Of a DNA stretch of 64,000 bases, positions 35,244 through 46,602 are shown in pieces (position 1 is the first letter of the stretch; each line of letters starts with the position of its first letter). This DNA is from Jaltomata sinuosa (lineage: Eukaryota; Streptophyta; Magnoliopsida; Solanales; Solanaceae): assembly GCA_003996215.1 (NCBI GenBank), contig QJPP01004116.1, positions 1 through 64,000 of the forward strand, written 5' to 3'. The position numbers and the translations under genes were made by a program. Below the pieces are notes generated by a model. The model was not told the origin of the DNA. It ran no database searches and worked only from the letters and a program-made list of their open reading frames with translations.

Positions 35244-35600
35244 GTGTTGAATGATGACATGGCATCTTATAGTGAGGATGTTATGAATGAGGCGAACTTG
35301 AAGGTGGAGACGTCCAAATCCCACTTCAACCTTTGTTTGACTTTAAGTTTGATCCAATGGACGAAAGTCAAAGTAATCAAACATTTGGAAGACATTGGAA
35401 GGAGGGTGGATAAAGGTCTATCCAGTTTTAAGTTTGTCGTGGAAAGAAGGCAAAGTGTCCTACCTCACTTGAAGGCTAAAAAGTGTGACATGTGAAATCA
35501 AGAGAATGTCCTTCTCATTCTAAAACCTTCACCCCAAGAGTTCTACTATAAATTCGATTCATATTTTGGTCGAAGGTTCAAATCTTTGAAGTGGAAATCT
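35244..35600 (+). pseudogene. Short leader ORF and possible integrase C-terminal relic
   Basis: An 83-codon frame (35244-35495) starting MLNDDMASYSEDVMNEANLK has an acidic start like Athila gag leaders but no gag core. Around 35545-35592 a different frame reads YKFDSYFGRRFKSLKW, which resembles the HLFPGKLKSRW-type end of Athila integrase. If right, a deletion joined the gag start to the integrase end, removing nearly all of gag-pol. Low certainty. Confidence 0.35.
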
Positions 35601-35609
35601 CAAAGGTGA

Positions 35610-35668
35610 GGTAGCCGACGTCTCGCCATGACGTTAAATTGTGCGCTTGATGGGAGGCAACCCATCAT
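35610..35668 (+). other. Conserved block with hairpin H1
   Basis: GTAGCCGACGTCTCGCCATG, then ACGTTAAATT, a GCGCT core and TGATGGG-AGGCAA-CCCATCA (35648-35667), a perfect 7-bp stem. Compare CTTGGG/CCCAAG at 26238 and ATGGG/CCCAT at 61925: stem bases differ but pairing is kept. Confidence 0.65.
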
Positions 35669-35779
35669 TTATTACGCTTTACTTCACTTTTTGTTTCTTT
35701 TTGGTGTGTTCTAGGTGACTACGGAAATGAGAAGAGGAACCAAGTGTTGAGACGCACCAAAAATACCTCTGAAAACATG

Positions 35780-36115
35780 TTTTTCGTTCCTGGAAGAGTG
35801 CTCGTCGCACATGCCATCGCACAAGCAACCAGTGAATTGATCAAATACACTGGCATGTGCAAACATAGTGCATATCACACCTCACAAAGTGCCCATAGCA
35901 CATTGCATCGCAAATCGCGGGCAGTAGGCTGAAGAAAAAGGGAAAATCTGGTCAGACTAGTCTTCTTCTCAAACGCGGAAGACTGGCCGCGAACGCGAAG
36001 ACCAGGTTATATCAAGCCTTCGTGAATGCGTGGAACGGTCATGAACGCGAAGGCCAGTTGAACTTCATGCCTTCGCGATTACGGTGTACCACCCGCGAAC
36101 GTGAAGCTTTCAGGC
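35780..36115 (+). other. Internal palindrome clusters of two LTR families side by side
   Basis: 35790-35930 has motifs of the 23237 family (GTCGCACATGCCATCGCAC). 35960-36115 has motifs of the element's own family (AACGCGGAAGACTGGCCGCG, GCGAACGCGAAGACC). A third, 23237-type cluster lies at 36490-36610. This region is between the H1 block and the shared 3' region and has no ORF. Confidence 0.5.
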
Positions 36116-36959
36116 AGTTCATGTAAAGTTTAAAACGTTCAAAAATAAGAAGGCTCCAAATGTTTTATTCTCAAAACAAAGGTGCTCTCTCTCCTTCAGG
36201 CACATAATAAATTCCATCAAGTTCTTCCATTGCGTTGCTAATTGCAACTCATCAGGTATAAACACCAACCCTTCTTATTATGGTGCCTTTGTCAGGCTTG
36301 TTTTGTTTGGTTTTATGCCCCTGTCGGGCTTTGGTGTTGTTGTGGAAGAAGTTGATGATTTAGTTATTTTTAGTTCTCTTTACTCTGTAGCTTCTTTTGT
36401 TAATTGGTAGTTTAGATGTGGTTGTTGTGAGTCTGGGGAAGTTTGAGTACCCGTTAGGCTAGATGGATCTTTCTAGGAGGTATGTTGACCGCATATGTCA
36501 TTGAGCAAACCGTACGAACTTCGCACATGCTCACTATTGGCATGTGCATTGAACGTGCAACACACACTTTGTCACGTGCGAATCGCATGTGTCCATAAAG
36601 TGTGATACTTATTTTGATCCACCTTGTGTAGCCATACCAATTTAGATAGATGAATTGGCCCAATGATAGACTGAGTGACGACATTTTTAAGGGAAAATCA
36701 TCATCTTTTGAGGTTTTGGTTCCAATTTGACTTGTTTGGTACCAATGAAGTAGTCTTGGATGCAAAATGAAATAGGCATAACCTTCTAAAAATTTATTGT
36801 GAAAAATGCATGGCGAAGAGTGATTTTATGACAACACTTTAAATCTTTTTGTGACTCTTGACTCATTAGTGGTGATAATGTAGAATAGCTCATATTTGTT
36901 CTTGTTTGGGAAGTTAAAAATTGATCCTTCTTGAATGATTTGCATGCCAAGTGTGGTGA

Positions 36960-38107
36960 GGTTTAGTTGAATAATTCTCGTGCATGTGTCTCGTCTAGAA
37001 CTTGCCTCAAATGTGATTCAAGGCGAAATTCTAGGTGTAACCGAGCTTGGAAGATGACCTTAGACCCTTTTTGATAGCCACTTCACTCAAATGACCTCCC
37101 AATGACATCAAATCATAGTGAACACCTTTGAGCTTGTGACCATTCTTTGACACCTTTATAACGCCTTGACCTTTTTGAAACCTCCATCTTGGCACCCATC
37201 CTCCCTAATTGCTTGAAAATAAAATATAGGCTAAAAGCCTAAGTTTGGAGGGGAAAGTGAAAAATAACATAGGAAAATGCCTAAGTTTGGGAGTGCATGT
37301 GATCAAATAAGGAGAAGAAAAGAAATACACTTCAAGTGCAAGATAGCACCTTACTTCAAAAAATTGAAAATTGCTCCAAAAGATCAATCTAACGAGTAAA
37401 TTAAAAATCAAAAATTGGTGCTACCAAGTGAAGGTGATATAAGGTGTGAGTGATCATGAGTTAAAAAGGAGAAATCTTGGGTTATGTGAGGGAGAAATAA
37501 GGTGAAGTTGAAATTGAAAAATATGAGCGGTTATTGAAATGAAAACAAAGAGCATTAGGGAGGTGTAGTCACTTTAACCAAATGATATCCTCACCTTAGC
37601 CCTATCCAACATCCTAACCCGCAAGTCCTTGGTGATTTCGAGCTTGGCTACCCTACATTAGTGTCGATCTACATGAAGGGCAAGCCTATGGTTTGACATG
37701 TGTGCACTTGAACCTCCTTGTGAGCGCGAGTGTTTGTATTTGTTCCTTGTGATTGTCTTTGTACATAATGTATTTTTGGGATTTTTGTTCTTGTGAGGGC
37801 ATGCAAATTAGGATAGTTAGTGACATTGATAAACTCCAAAAATGAGTCGAATGAGCATGTTTTGATAAGCTAGTGGTTTGAGTCACATCTTGAGAAATGG
37901 TTGTTGTCATTTGCTTGTTCTTATTGTGCCTTTGCATCATGAGTTTGTGTTTTGAATCGAAAGAAATGCTTAGAGTAAGTTAGCATGTGATTGACTAATC
38001 ATTAGTACCAACCAAAGTCATGTTTGGTGCTTGAAATGGCTTTCCTTAGGCTTGTAGTATTCCCAATTGCACTTATGTTGTATGCCTCTTGAGTTAAAAG
38101 CTTTAAG
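36960..38107 (+). other. Shared 3' untranslated region of the nested element
   Basis: Closely matches 33700-33790 plus 39486-40300 of the host element, including GAGCATTAGGGAGGTGTAGT and AAGGGCAAGCCTATGG. The latter also occurs on the minus strand near 60890 in the element at 58924. Non-coding in all three copies, with two tandem hairpin/G-tract units at 37227-37255 and 37270-37293. Confidence 0.6.
37227..37255 (+). other. Hairpin H4 plus internal polypurine-like tract
   Basis: TAGGC-TAAAA-GCCTA (37227-37241) runs straight into AAGTTTGGAGGGG. A second unit, GCCTAAGTTTGGGAG, follows at 37279-37293. The tract copies the wording of the true polypurine tract AAGTTTGGGGG at 38132, about 0.9 kb downstream. 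Confidence 0.6.
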
Positions 38108-38144
38108 TTTCTTGGGGATAAGCAATAGTTCAAGTTTGGGGGTT
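38108..38144 (+). other. Hairpin H3 and polypurine tract of the nested element
   Basis: TTTCTTG-GGGA-TAAGCAA (38108-38125, one mismatch and one G-T pair) is followed by AAGTTTGGGGGTT (38132-38144) directly before TGATAAG. The tract primes plus-strand DNA synthesis; the hairpin is conserved at 40611 and 60516. Confidence 0.75.
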
Positions 38145-39485
38145 TGATAAGTCGGTATTCGACCTACTTATTTAGCCTTTAAGCTTATGCTTTCGCTAAG
38201 AATAAATGGAAAAATAGTACAATTGACACGGATTACTTCTATTTTGCAGGTTTTTGTGTTTTAGAAGTGTTCGGGAGGAATTTTGATGAAAACAAGTCAA
38301 AAGGAAGCTTTTCGGAGAAGCAATTAGTTGTCAGCTACACATGCCTTCGCGAACGCAGAGGACTGGCCGCGAACATGAAGGCCAGCTAAGTCAAAGATCA
38401 GCGAATGTGGTGGACCACCCGCGAACATGAAGGTCAACCAGACAGAGACTCTTCGCGAACGCGGTGGACACTACGCGAACACGAAAAAGGAAAGTAGCTG
38501 GGTGGGAAATTTTGGAATTTCACATCCAGAGAAACCCCAATTCGCATAAAAACACTTCCAAGCCATATTGAAACATATCTTTGGCTATATTCACAACTTT
38601 TGAGAAAGCTTGGGAGAAAGTTTCATCAACCAACACCATAGGAGTGAAGATTTGTATGCTTTGTATTGTAAAATCTTAAGATTCCATTCTTCAACTCTTG
38701 GTCTTAATTGCTATTTATTTGGTGTGTTTGTTGACTTAAGATTTTGGGTTTGTATTAGTGATAATACTTGTTGGATTTTTTATTCTAAATCTAGATTTGT
38801 TCTTTTTTGATTATTTAGGTCTCTTGAATCTTGCATTGCTAGAATTTATGGTCAATGGTTGCAAACATTGACTTAGCTTTCGTATTTGGGTTATTGCTCG
38901 AGAGATAATTTCCCTAAATTCGGGAAGATTCAATAGTGGGAACTTGGGAATACACTTAGATTGGAGGCTAGGGATAGCTCTAATCGCGGAATCTCCCATT
39001 TAAGGGTCCTAGCTTGAGATAGGACAACCTCCCCAAGTTAATTGGTTGCTTGTTATCACACCGAATGATGTTCTAACTGAAATCATTCAAAAATATGGAT
39101 GTTGATCAAGAGATAGCACTCCACACCTATGACCAAGACTACCTAAGTGTCAATCGGATGGAATTCTTTTGAATTTGAATTCCCAAGCCTTTATCTCCCT
39201 TGTTATCCTTGCTTGGTCAAGGCAAGGTGAAATCCATCGATCACCTATCTTTTATTTGACTTTTTCTTTTATCTTGTAGTTGTAGTTAAAACCACCTTTT
39301 TTAGATATATTTCCCCTTATTGCTATTGAACTTAAATAAGTTGTTTTTATTCTTTACTAGCTCGATCGTGACTACATTGTTCTCTTGGGTTCGACCCCAA
39401 CACCCGTTGGGAATTATAAATTTTGTTTTGACTACGCAATCACCGTGACCTCCTTAATTGGAGAGCACAATTTGAGCGTTTATCA
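38145..39485 (+). repeat. 3' LTR of the nested element
   Basis: 1341 bp, TGATAAGTCGGTATTCGACC to GAGCGTTTATCA; matches 33791-35128 with scattered substitutions. U3 cluster at 38340-38480 keeps more complete CTTCGCGAACGC / CGCGAAC motifs than the 5' copy. Confidence 0.92.
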
Positions 39486-40610
39486 TGACCGCGCTTGGAA
39501 GATGACCTTAGGCCCATTTTGGTAGCCACTTCACCAAAATAACTTCCCACGACATCAAATCATAGTGAACCCTTTTTGAGCTTATGACCTTTCTTTGGCA
39601 CCTTGTAACACCTTTACCTTGTTGGAACCTCTATTTTGGCACCGATCCTCCCTAATTGCTTGAAAATGAAATATAGGATAAAAGCCTGAGTTTGGGCGGG
39701 GGGGGGGGGGACAAAATACAACATAGGAAAATTCCTAAGTTTGGGGGAGCGTGTGATCAAATGGGGAGAAGAAAAGAAGTGAACTTCAAGTGCAAGGTAG
39801 CACCTTAATTTCGAATTGAAAATTTCTCTAAAAGATCAATCCAATGAGAAAATTGAAAAGCAAAAATAGGTGCTACCAAGTGAAGGTAGTATAAGGAGTT
39901 TGAATGATCATGAGTTAAAAGGAGAAATCTTGGGTCGTGTGAGGAAGAATAAGGTGAAGTTGAAAGTGAAAAATGTGAGCGGTGTTCGAAATGAGAACAA
40001 AGAGCATTAGGGAGGTATAGTCACTTGAACTAAATGATATCCTCACCTTAGACCTAGCCAACATCGTAAACTGTAAGTCCTTCATGATTTCGACTTGGCT
40101 ACCCTATATTAGTGGCGATATACATGAAGGGCAAGCCTATGGTTCGATGCGTATGCACTTGAACTTCCTTGAGAGAGTGAGAGTCTTTTTGGTTCTCCTA
40201 TAATCCAGTGTTTCATGAATTGAATGATTGTGAGTGGGATTCTCTCTTGTGGTGAGTGGCATCATGCACTCGAATTGAAACATAGAGTCTCTATTTCAAT
40301 TGAGGGGAATGAATGAGACAAGTTGTATGGCGAATCTCGAGGCAAACCTTGACGGTCCATGCCAATGACTTGTCAAGCGTAAATGTCTTGTTTTGACTAG
40401 CAAAAGTTCCCTTGGTTTAGAATGAGAAATGATGTCCCTTTGAAAAAGGTTTTGAAATGATCAATTGCCTTGAGTTTGTGGTGGTCCGAATTGAGATAAA
40501 CATACTTGTTGAGTCTTTCGTTTATTCTTTTTCTTAATTTTTGTTGTAGACTAGTCTTTTGTGCCTTGATTGAGCCTAGAGCATAATTCATTCCTTACCA
40601 TGTGAGTATC
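39486..40610 (+). other. 3' untranslated region of the pol-less element
   Basis: Continues the sequence cut at 33790. Homologous to 37040-38107. Holds a degraded H4 unit (TAGGA-TAAAA-GCCTG, 39674-39688) whose G tract has grown to 13 G (39698-39710), then CCTAAGTTTGGGGGA at 39734-39748. No ORF of note. Confidence 0.6.
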
Positions 40611-40647
40611 TTGCCTGAGGACAAGCAATAGTTCAAGTTTGGGGGTT
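40611..40647 (+). other. Hairpin H3 and polypurine tract of the pol-less element
   Basis: TTGCCTG-AGGA-CAAGCAA (40611-40628, one mismatch), then AAGTTTGGGGGTT (40635-40647) directly before TGATAAG of the 3' LTR. Confidence 0.8.
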
Positions 40648-42144
40648 TGATAAGTCGGTAATCTACCAACTTATTGAGCCTATATCCATGAATTATTGCT
40701 ATGTTTTGAATAGATTTAGAGCTTCTTATGGCCTTTATTGATGTCTATGCAGGTACTTTTTATAGATGATGATAAATAAGGAAATGGACCCAAAAAGAGC
40801 TCAAAAGTAGTAAAGTGTGAAGTGTTCAGAAAAGCTAAAGATTTTGACCAGAGATGCGATGACCGTGCGACACGCAAAGGCTGACGTGCAAACTGCACCT
40901 CCTCCGCACAAGCTGCAAAAGTCACTGAAGAGTTTGTCAAGGGTTGCGGTTGTTGTGCGACGTGCACATCCTGATGTGTGAATCGCACCCCCTTTGCACG
41001 GAGCTCCCAATTCTAGGTGAAGTCACTAGTTTAACCGGAGTCAGTGTGTGATTCGCACATCACAACGTGCGAACCGCATGTCGCGCCGTACACTTATGAA
41101 AGGGCATTTTTTGTCCTAATTTTTAGTGATGTTTTGGGAAGCTATAAAAGGCCTATTCAAGCACAATTGTAAATAAATTTTATCATTCTGAATATTTTGA
41201 AGAGTTTTTAGCTTAGAGACCAATATTTTCACCTCCATTGAGAAGAGGGTTTCAATTTAATTCTCTTGGTTAACACTTGTGTACTCAAATTGAATCTAGA
41301 ACTTGAGATTCAGCTCTAATGGAAGGGATTTTGTATTACCCAGCTGGTATCTCTTTCTCTCTTAATATGAGTGGCTAAATTCTGTTGTCTATGGGTGTAG
41401 TGATGATGGGTGCTTAAGAAATGGGTGTGGGTGATATCTATTCTAGCTTATAATTGCTTAATTGACATGGGTCTAGTAATTTCTCCAAGTTTTAATCCTA
41501 AAATTGGTGGTTTCAAACCTTAATTTTCATTACTTGACTATGTGATTGCTTGAAAAAGGATTTCATAGTTTCGTATGTGAAATTACAAGAGGGAATTTGG
41601 GATTCCACTAAGATTTGAGGGTAGAGATAGCTCTTATCATCGGATTCTCCCATTTAAGGGTCTAAGCTAGAGATAGTGTGACCTCCCCAAGATAGATTGG
41701 TTGTTTATTGATCAAACCAATGATGCTCTAACCGAGATCATCGTATATAAGATTGTTGATCGAGAGATAAGCAAATCTTACCCATGACCAATGCTATTCA
41801 TGTAATTAAGCGAGAATAGGTATGAATTGATAATCACCCTATCCATAACCAATGCCCCATCGGATATGCATCCCTAGTCGTTTAGTCAACTTGATACACC
41901 CGCTTTACTTTTATTTCTTTTTAAATTGAATTGCGATTGTAGTGACACCATTCCTAATTACCCCATCCTTTTACTTGTTGTTTTGGGCAATTACTCTTAC
42001 CTTGAACTCAATTCATTACAATCTCTATTTAGCTACCCCAAGTCCCTTGGTTACGACCTCGACACTCATTGGGATTATAAATTTTCATTTGCTGCACGAT
42101 CACCATGACCTTCTACTTTGGAGAGCACGAATTAAGTGTTCATC
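40648..42144 (+). repeat. 3' LTR of the pol-less element
   Basis: 1497 bp, TGATAAGTCGG to AAGTGTTCATCA, collinear with 23237-24731 with many substitutions, implying an old insertion. TATAAAAG at 41143-41150. Confidence 0.92.
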
Positions 42145-42428
42145 ACTTTCATAGTTGACAAAGCTATGCATGATTGTTTCTTGATTTTCCACGAAATGAT
42201 ACCACTATTAAGCAAGAATACATAACCAAAACTAGACTTTGTTTCATCTAAGTCTCCACCCCAGTCATCATCAGAGTAACCCACCAACCATAAGTCACTC
42301 CCTTGATAACATAATTTATAATCAGCAGTGCCTCTCTAGTATCTCGAAATTCTCTTAATAGCTTTCCAATGTATTTTCTCTGGATTGGACTGATAACGGC
42401 TTACAAGACCCACTGCATAACAGATGTC
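42145..42428 (-). pseudogene. Ty1/copia RT end and RNase H start
   Basis: Minus-strand frame from 42428: YAVGLVSRYQSNP, then WKAIKRI, GYSDDDWGGDLDETKSSFGY and GIISWKIKKQSCIALSTM. GYSDxDW carries the first RNase H aspartate. It is the middle exon-like piece of a pol split by two insertions: upstream part at 48544 onward, downstream part at 22897-23236. Confidence 0.93.
42424..42428 (+). repeat. Target-site duplication ATGTC, left copy
   Basis: ATGTC before TGATGTG; the right copy is at 48539-48543, perfect match. Confidence 0.93.
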
Positions 42429-43687
42429 TGATGTGCTGCCATTCTACGACATATTTGACTCCTTTAACTAAGAATAATCATGAGTTTTCAAGCAACCGTT
42501 GTCGTTTTTGATGTTTTTATGTTGGAATTGCAGGAAATAGCGACAAACATAGAAAAGGAAGGAAATACGATCAAAAGAGCACCACTGGTTAAGAGTGAAG
42601 GCCACCATGACGGGCCATCACACATGTGACGGTCTGTCAAGTAGACCGTCAAGCATGTGACGGTCCGTCACCCAGACCGTCAAGTTGAGGCAGTACGCGC
42701 GACGCGGATTCCGAACATTTTTGGGTTTATTTCCTGGACTCCTATAAATACCCTAAGTTAGGTTTATTTTATTCATTCATTACAAATTCATTACCCAATA
42801 GTTCTAGGATTATTTTGAGCGAGAATTCGAGAGGAAAACACTACACAATCACGTTTTCTTCTTGATCATCTTGTTCTTGATCGTTCTTGGGATTTTAGAC
42901 TCTTGTTCTTGAAAAGCTTGAAGCTTGTGTTCATCTATTTTGTAAGAACTCTTTCTTATTATTATGAATACTATTTCTTCATTCTTTCATTTTACAAACA
43001 TGAGTAACTAACTTCCCACAACTAGGGTTTTGGGAGCCATGGAAAAAGTAGCAATATAGATTCTGGGTAGCGTAGGGTTCAATCTTTATGTTGTCACGTG
43101 GTTAATCATTCACTCACTAACGTTTTCTAGTGGTTGCAAACATTAGAACATGCCTAGGTTTAATTTGCTTGAGTAAAGAGATTAAAACCGGGAAATTTGA
43201 TTAACTACAAGGATTCGAGACTACCAACTCTCGTCTCATGATTAATGTTGTAACTAGATTAATCTACTTGATGTTTAGGATTGAAATAATAAAGTTCACC
43301 TTTTCAAGTTCGAGAGAATTGAAAAGGAAATTTGTCTAATTGGTTGAGAAACGTTTAGACGACACCATGAATTCAATCACATCGTGATATGCATATAGAG
43401 AGAACCCGGTTAAGCCTTGAGTCGAAATTGTTACGACGCCATGGTGAACACTTCCCTAGTTCACTCTCATATTGATTATTAATCGCACATTATTATTTGC
43501 TTTGGTTAAATATTGTTCACACAACACCCCCCAATTTACCGGAAACTATCGACTACTAGTCATTTAATTCACTATCAATTTAATTTGCACCTTATTCCCT
43601 GTGGGATCGACCCCAACCTTAGTTGGGTTCTATATTTGACAGTGACCGCTTACGCTTCGTAATTGGAGTCGTAATTTGGGCGTATCA
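42429..43687 (+). repeat. 5' LTR of the Athila-type element
   Basis: 1259 bp, TGATGTGCTGCC to TTGGGCGTATCA. U3 cluster of TGACGGTCCGTCA-type palindromes at 42595-42700, TATAAATA at 42743-42750, conserved leader with GGGTTTTGGGAGCCATGG. Confidence 0.95.
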
Positions 43688-43692
43688 AATTT

Positions 43693-43710
43693 TGGCGCCG
43701 TTGCCGGGGA
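43693..43710 (+). other. Primer binding site, tRNA-Asp type, intact
   Basis: TGGCGCCGTTGCCGGGGA, the primer site I know from Athila elements, five bases after the LTR end. Confidence 0.92.
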
Positions 43711-43815
43711 ATACGGTTGTTTATTAAGTCTTGTGTGTTTATTTGACTCTTAGTCATATTTCCTGATTTTACTTTTATTTGTTGTTTTTGTTTATTACAG
43801 GGTACTGAGTTGTGC

Positions 43816-45294
43816 ATGCCAAGTACCCGACGCTCGGGTGAACCAATATTACCCTACGACCCCGAGCTCTCAAGAACGCTAAGGTATACCATGGTTGTAC
43901 AATAAATGGAGACAACAAGGCTCGCTGCAGAACAGCAGGCTCAACAGGATCAGCATCATTTGAATGCTGAAGATATAGAGGATGACACTGCATTAGACGG
44001 AGTTGGTGCTACGGGCGCCATTATTCTTCCTCCACTAGCGCCCGGGGCCAAGTTCAACATAACTAGCACAATGCTCCAGCTGTTGAACTTAAAGAGACTG
44101 TTCCGTGGTATGGCTGGTGATGATCCAAACCGGCACCTGATGAATTTCGTGGGTATCTGCAAGTCGTTTGAATTGCCTGGAGTAAGTCAGACCGCGATCA
44201 GACTCAGGTTGTTTCTATTGTCTCTATCTGATGAGGCAGCATCATGGTTGACAGAGCTAACCCCCGACTCTATCGCAACTTGGGGAGAGTTGAAAGGAGC
44301 TTTCCTAGAAAGGTTCTTTCCTCCCTCTAGGATGATACAGTTGAGGGATGAAATTAGCAATTTCAGACAACAACCTCACGAGGTGTTACATGAGACGTGG
44401 TTGCGGTTCAAGAAGAAGCTGACACAATGCCCTAACCATCAGTTGACCGACAATTTCTTGATGCAGACATTTTACAGGGCATTAAATTTGGCTACCAAGC
44501 CGACACTGGATAACGCAGCAGATGGAGCATTTATGGGCCTCATTTTTATCGATGCCACAACTATTCTGGACTGGCTCACTAAAACCAACAGGGCATGGCA
44601 TACACGGGACACCGAGATGGCTGCTAGCACTCATGCAATCAGTATGTCAGCAGAACAGCGCAGGAGAGAGGAAGAGCGGGATCAAGATATGGCCCATCTG
44701 AAAATGCAAATGGACCTTCTGACGAAACATTTGCTGTCAGGAGACATGGAGAAAGTCAAAGTTATGGGTTCCCAAAGTAGAGCAGCAGAGTTCGAGTCTG
44801 ATGAGGAGGCGAATTATGTGGGGGGTTTCCAGGCCAATGGCCAGGGAAACCAAGGTCGGAACTATCAGAGGGACAGCTACTATGAAAAAGCTGGCTACAG
44901 AGATCATGATCAGGGGAACTGGAAGAATAACACTGATAGAGGTGGGTTGTATGTACCACCTGGTAACAGGGAAAGAACTAGCAATGAGACATGGATGTCT
45001 AAGTTAGAGAATATAATGTCAAAGATGTTGTTGAAGGTGGAATCTACTGACTCCGGAGTCAAGGAATTGAAATCTGAATTATCATCATTAAGTCAGTTGG
45101 TGAATTCTCATTCCACCTCAATCAAGCAGTTAGAGCAACAAATGAGTCAAGTCTCGTCGTCTCTAAACCAAAGAAAAGCTGGAACATTGCCGAGTGACAC
45201 CATTCAAAACCCGAGAAGCGACGGAAATTGTATGGCAATCACCACCAGAAGCGGTAAGACATTATCTGAATCACATCCGGTAATTCAGACCTAG
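43816..45294 (+). pseudogene. Athila gag with premature stop
   Basis: The likely start is the ATG at 43816 (MPSTRRSGEPILPYDPELSR, a usual Athila opening). A TAA at 43903 breaks it, and a 462-codon frame follows from 43906. Core blocks: DDPNRHLMNFVGICKSFELP, LSLSDEAASWLTEL, AFLERFFPPSRMIQLRDEI, LTQCPNHQLTDNFLMQTFYR. The C-terminal third is charged and Gln/Asn-rich, then a helical LKSELSSLSQLVNSHSTSIK repeat region. No CCHC knuckle. A TAG at 45292 separates it from protease in the same frame, so gag-pol was continuous. Confidence 0.95.
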
Positions 45295-46602
45295 AGAGGT
45301 AGCATTACTGAGAAAGACGAGTTAGTAGATGCTGAAAATATGGTCGATGAGGGTGTGAAAGTGTATGTTGAAAAACCCAGCGCGGAAGAAGATGCTACTC
45401 AAGTGCTCACGGATAAAAGCAAGGAAGTTGAAAATTTTCCAACTATGATGCCTCGGCCACCACCTCCTTTCCCACAGCGGTTGAAGAAGAAAGTGGAAGA
45501 TAGAAAGTTCCTGAATTTCATGACCATGCTCAAACAGATATTAGTAAACATCCCTCTGGTGGATGCGCTTGAACAAATGCCCAGTTATGCCAAGTTCATG
45601 AAGGACTTGATCACAAAGAAGAGGTCGGTAAGTTTTGAATCGGAAGGCAACCTCCACCATTGCAGCGCCATTTCATCAAGGTCGCTGGTCCAAAAGAAAG
45701 AAGACCCGGGTGCGTTCACTATTCCTTGCACCATAGGGGAGTTTAACTTTGCCAAGGCTCTTTGTGACTTGGGGGCTAGCATAAACTTGATGCTGTTAGC
45801 CATCTACCGGCAGTTGGGCTTAGGAGCTCCCAAACCAACGACTATGAGGTTATTGATGGCTGACAGATCGGTGAAACGCCCGGTTGGTATTTTGTATGAT
45901 GTACTTGTGAAGGTGGGGAAGTTCATATTTTCGGCAGACTTCGTGATTTTGGACTGCGAAGTGGACTTCGAAGTCCCTATTATTTTGGGATGACCCTTCT
46001 TGGCAATCGAAAGAGTATTGGTAGATATGGAGAGCAACGAGTTGACTTTCAGGTTGAACGACGAGGTAGTGAAGTTTAATGTATGCAGATCAATGAAGCA
46101 ACCAAGGGACATAAATGTCGTCTCGGTTATTGATGTTGTTGCAGAATCTGATGTGATCATTTCTGTTGAAGAGAGACTTGCTGTAGAGACATTGGCAGCA
46201 GTTATGATGAATTTTGATGATGATGGCGTCGAAGATTATGAGGAAATTGTAAATGTTATGGTTGGAATGGGGTCATATGGATACGCCCCAAAGAAATTGG
46301 ATCTCGATTTAAAGAACAGACCAACACCTCCCACAAAGCCTTCTATTGAGGAAGCGCCGGTATTAGAGTTGAAAGAGTTGCCAGGCCATCTGAAGTATGC
46401 ATTTCTGGGTGACAAAGATACCTTACCGGTAATCATCGCGATAGACCTTGTGCAATCTCAAGTTGAAGCATTATTATCCACTCTGAGGAGACACAAGAGA
46501 GCAATCGGCTGGACCATTGCAGATATTATTGGCATCCCACCAGGTATTTGTACTCATAAGATACAGCTAGAAGAAAATTGCACTCCCACCACCGAGCACT
46601 AG
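45295..46602 (+). pseudogene. Athila protease and pol linker
   Basis: Same frame as gag. FTIPCTIGEFNFAKALCDLG is followed by ASINLMLLAIYRQLGLG: the DLGAS active-site Asp is present. VDFEVPIILG then a TGA (45991) where relatives have Arg, a CGA-to-TGA type change, before PFLAIERV. The frame runs on through a linker to the start of RT and ends in a TAG at 46600 (TEH, stop, RRLNP) where Gln is usual. Confidence 0.93.

Larger units (their letters stand above)
33791..39485 (+). mobile_element. Nested non-autonomous Athila-related element (5.7 kb)
   Basis: LTRs 33791-35128 and 38145-39485, primer site 35133, polypurine tract 38132-38144. Flanking 5-bp duplication TGGCC (33786-33790) / TGACC (39486-39490), one mismatch. 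The host sequence on either side reads continuously (ATTCTAGGTGT then CGCTTGGAAGATGACC) as in the homologous site near 37040. Internal 3.0 kb has no gag, RT or integrase core, only a short leader ORF and a possible integrase C-terminal relic, so it is a deletion derivative. Confidence 0.9.
23237..42144 (+). mobile_element. Athila-related LTR retrotransposon without pol (host of two nested insertions)
   Basis: 5' LTR 23237-24731, primer site 24737, broken gag 24860-26191, ORF3 remnant 31441-32819, polypurine tract 40635-40647, 3' LTR 40648-42144. It sits in the copia RNase H gene with a 5-bp duplication (CTTCC 23232-23236, CTTTC 42145-42149, one mismatch). Taking out the solo LTR at 27144 and the element at 33791 leaves about 9.8 kb, in which I find no reverse transcriptase or integrase. 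It would depend on another element's enzymes for mobility. Confidence 0.88.

Noticed and set aside
43775..43993. Minus-strand ORFs over Athila gag and other gag/pol regions
   Set aside because: Shadows of the plus-strand gag-pol frame.
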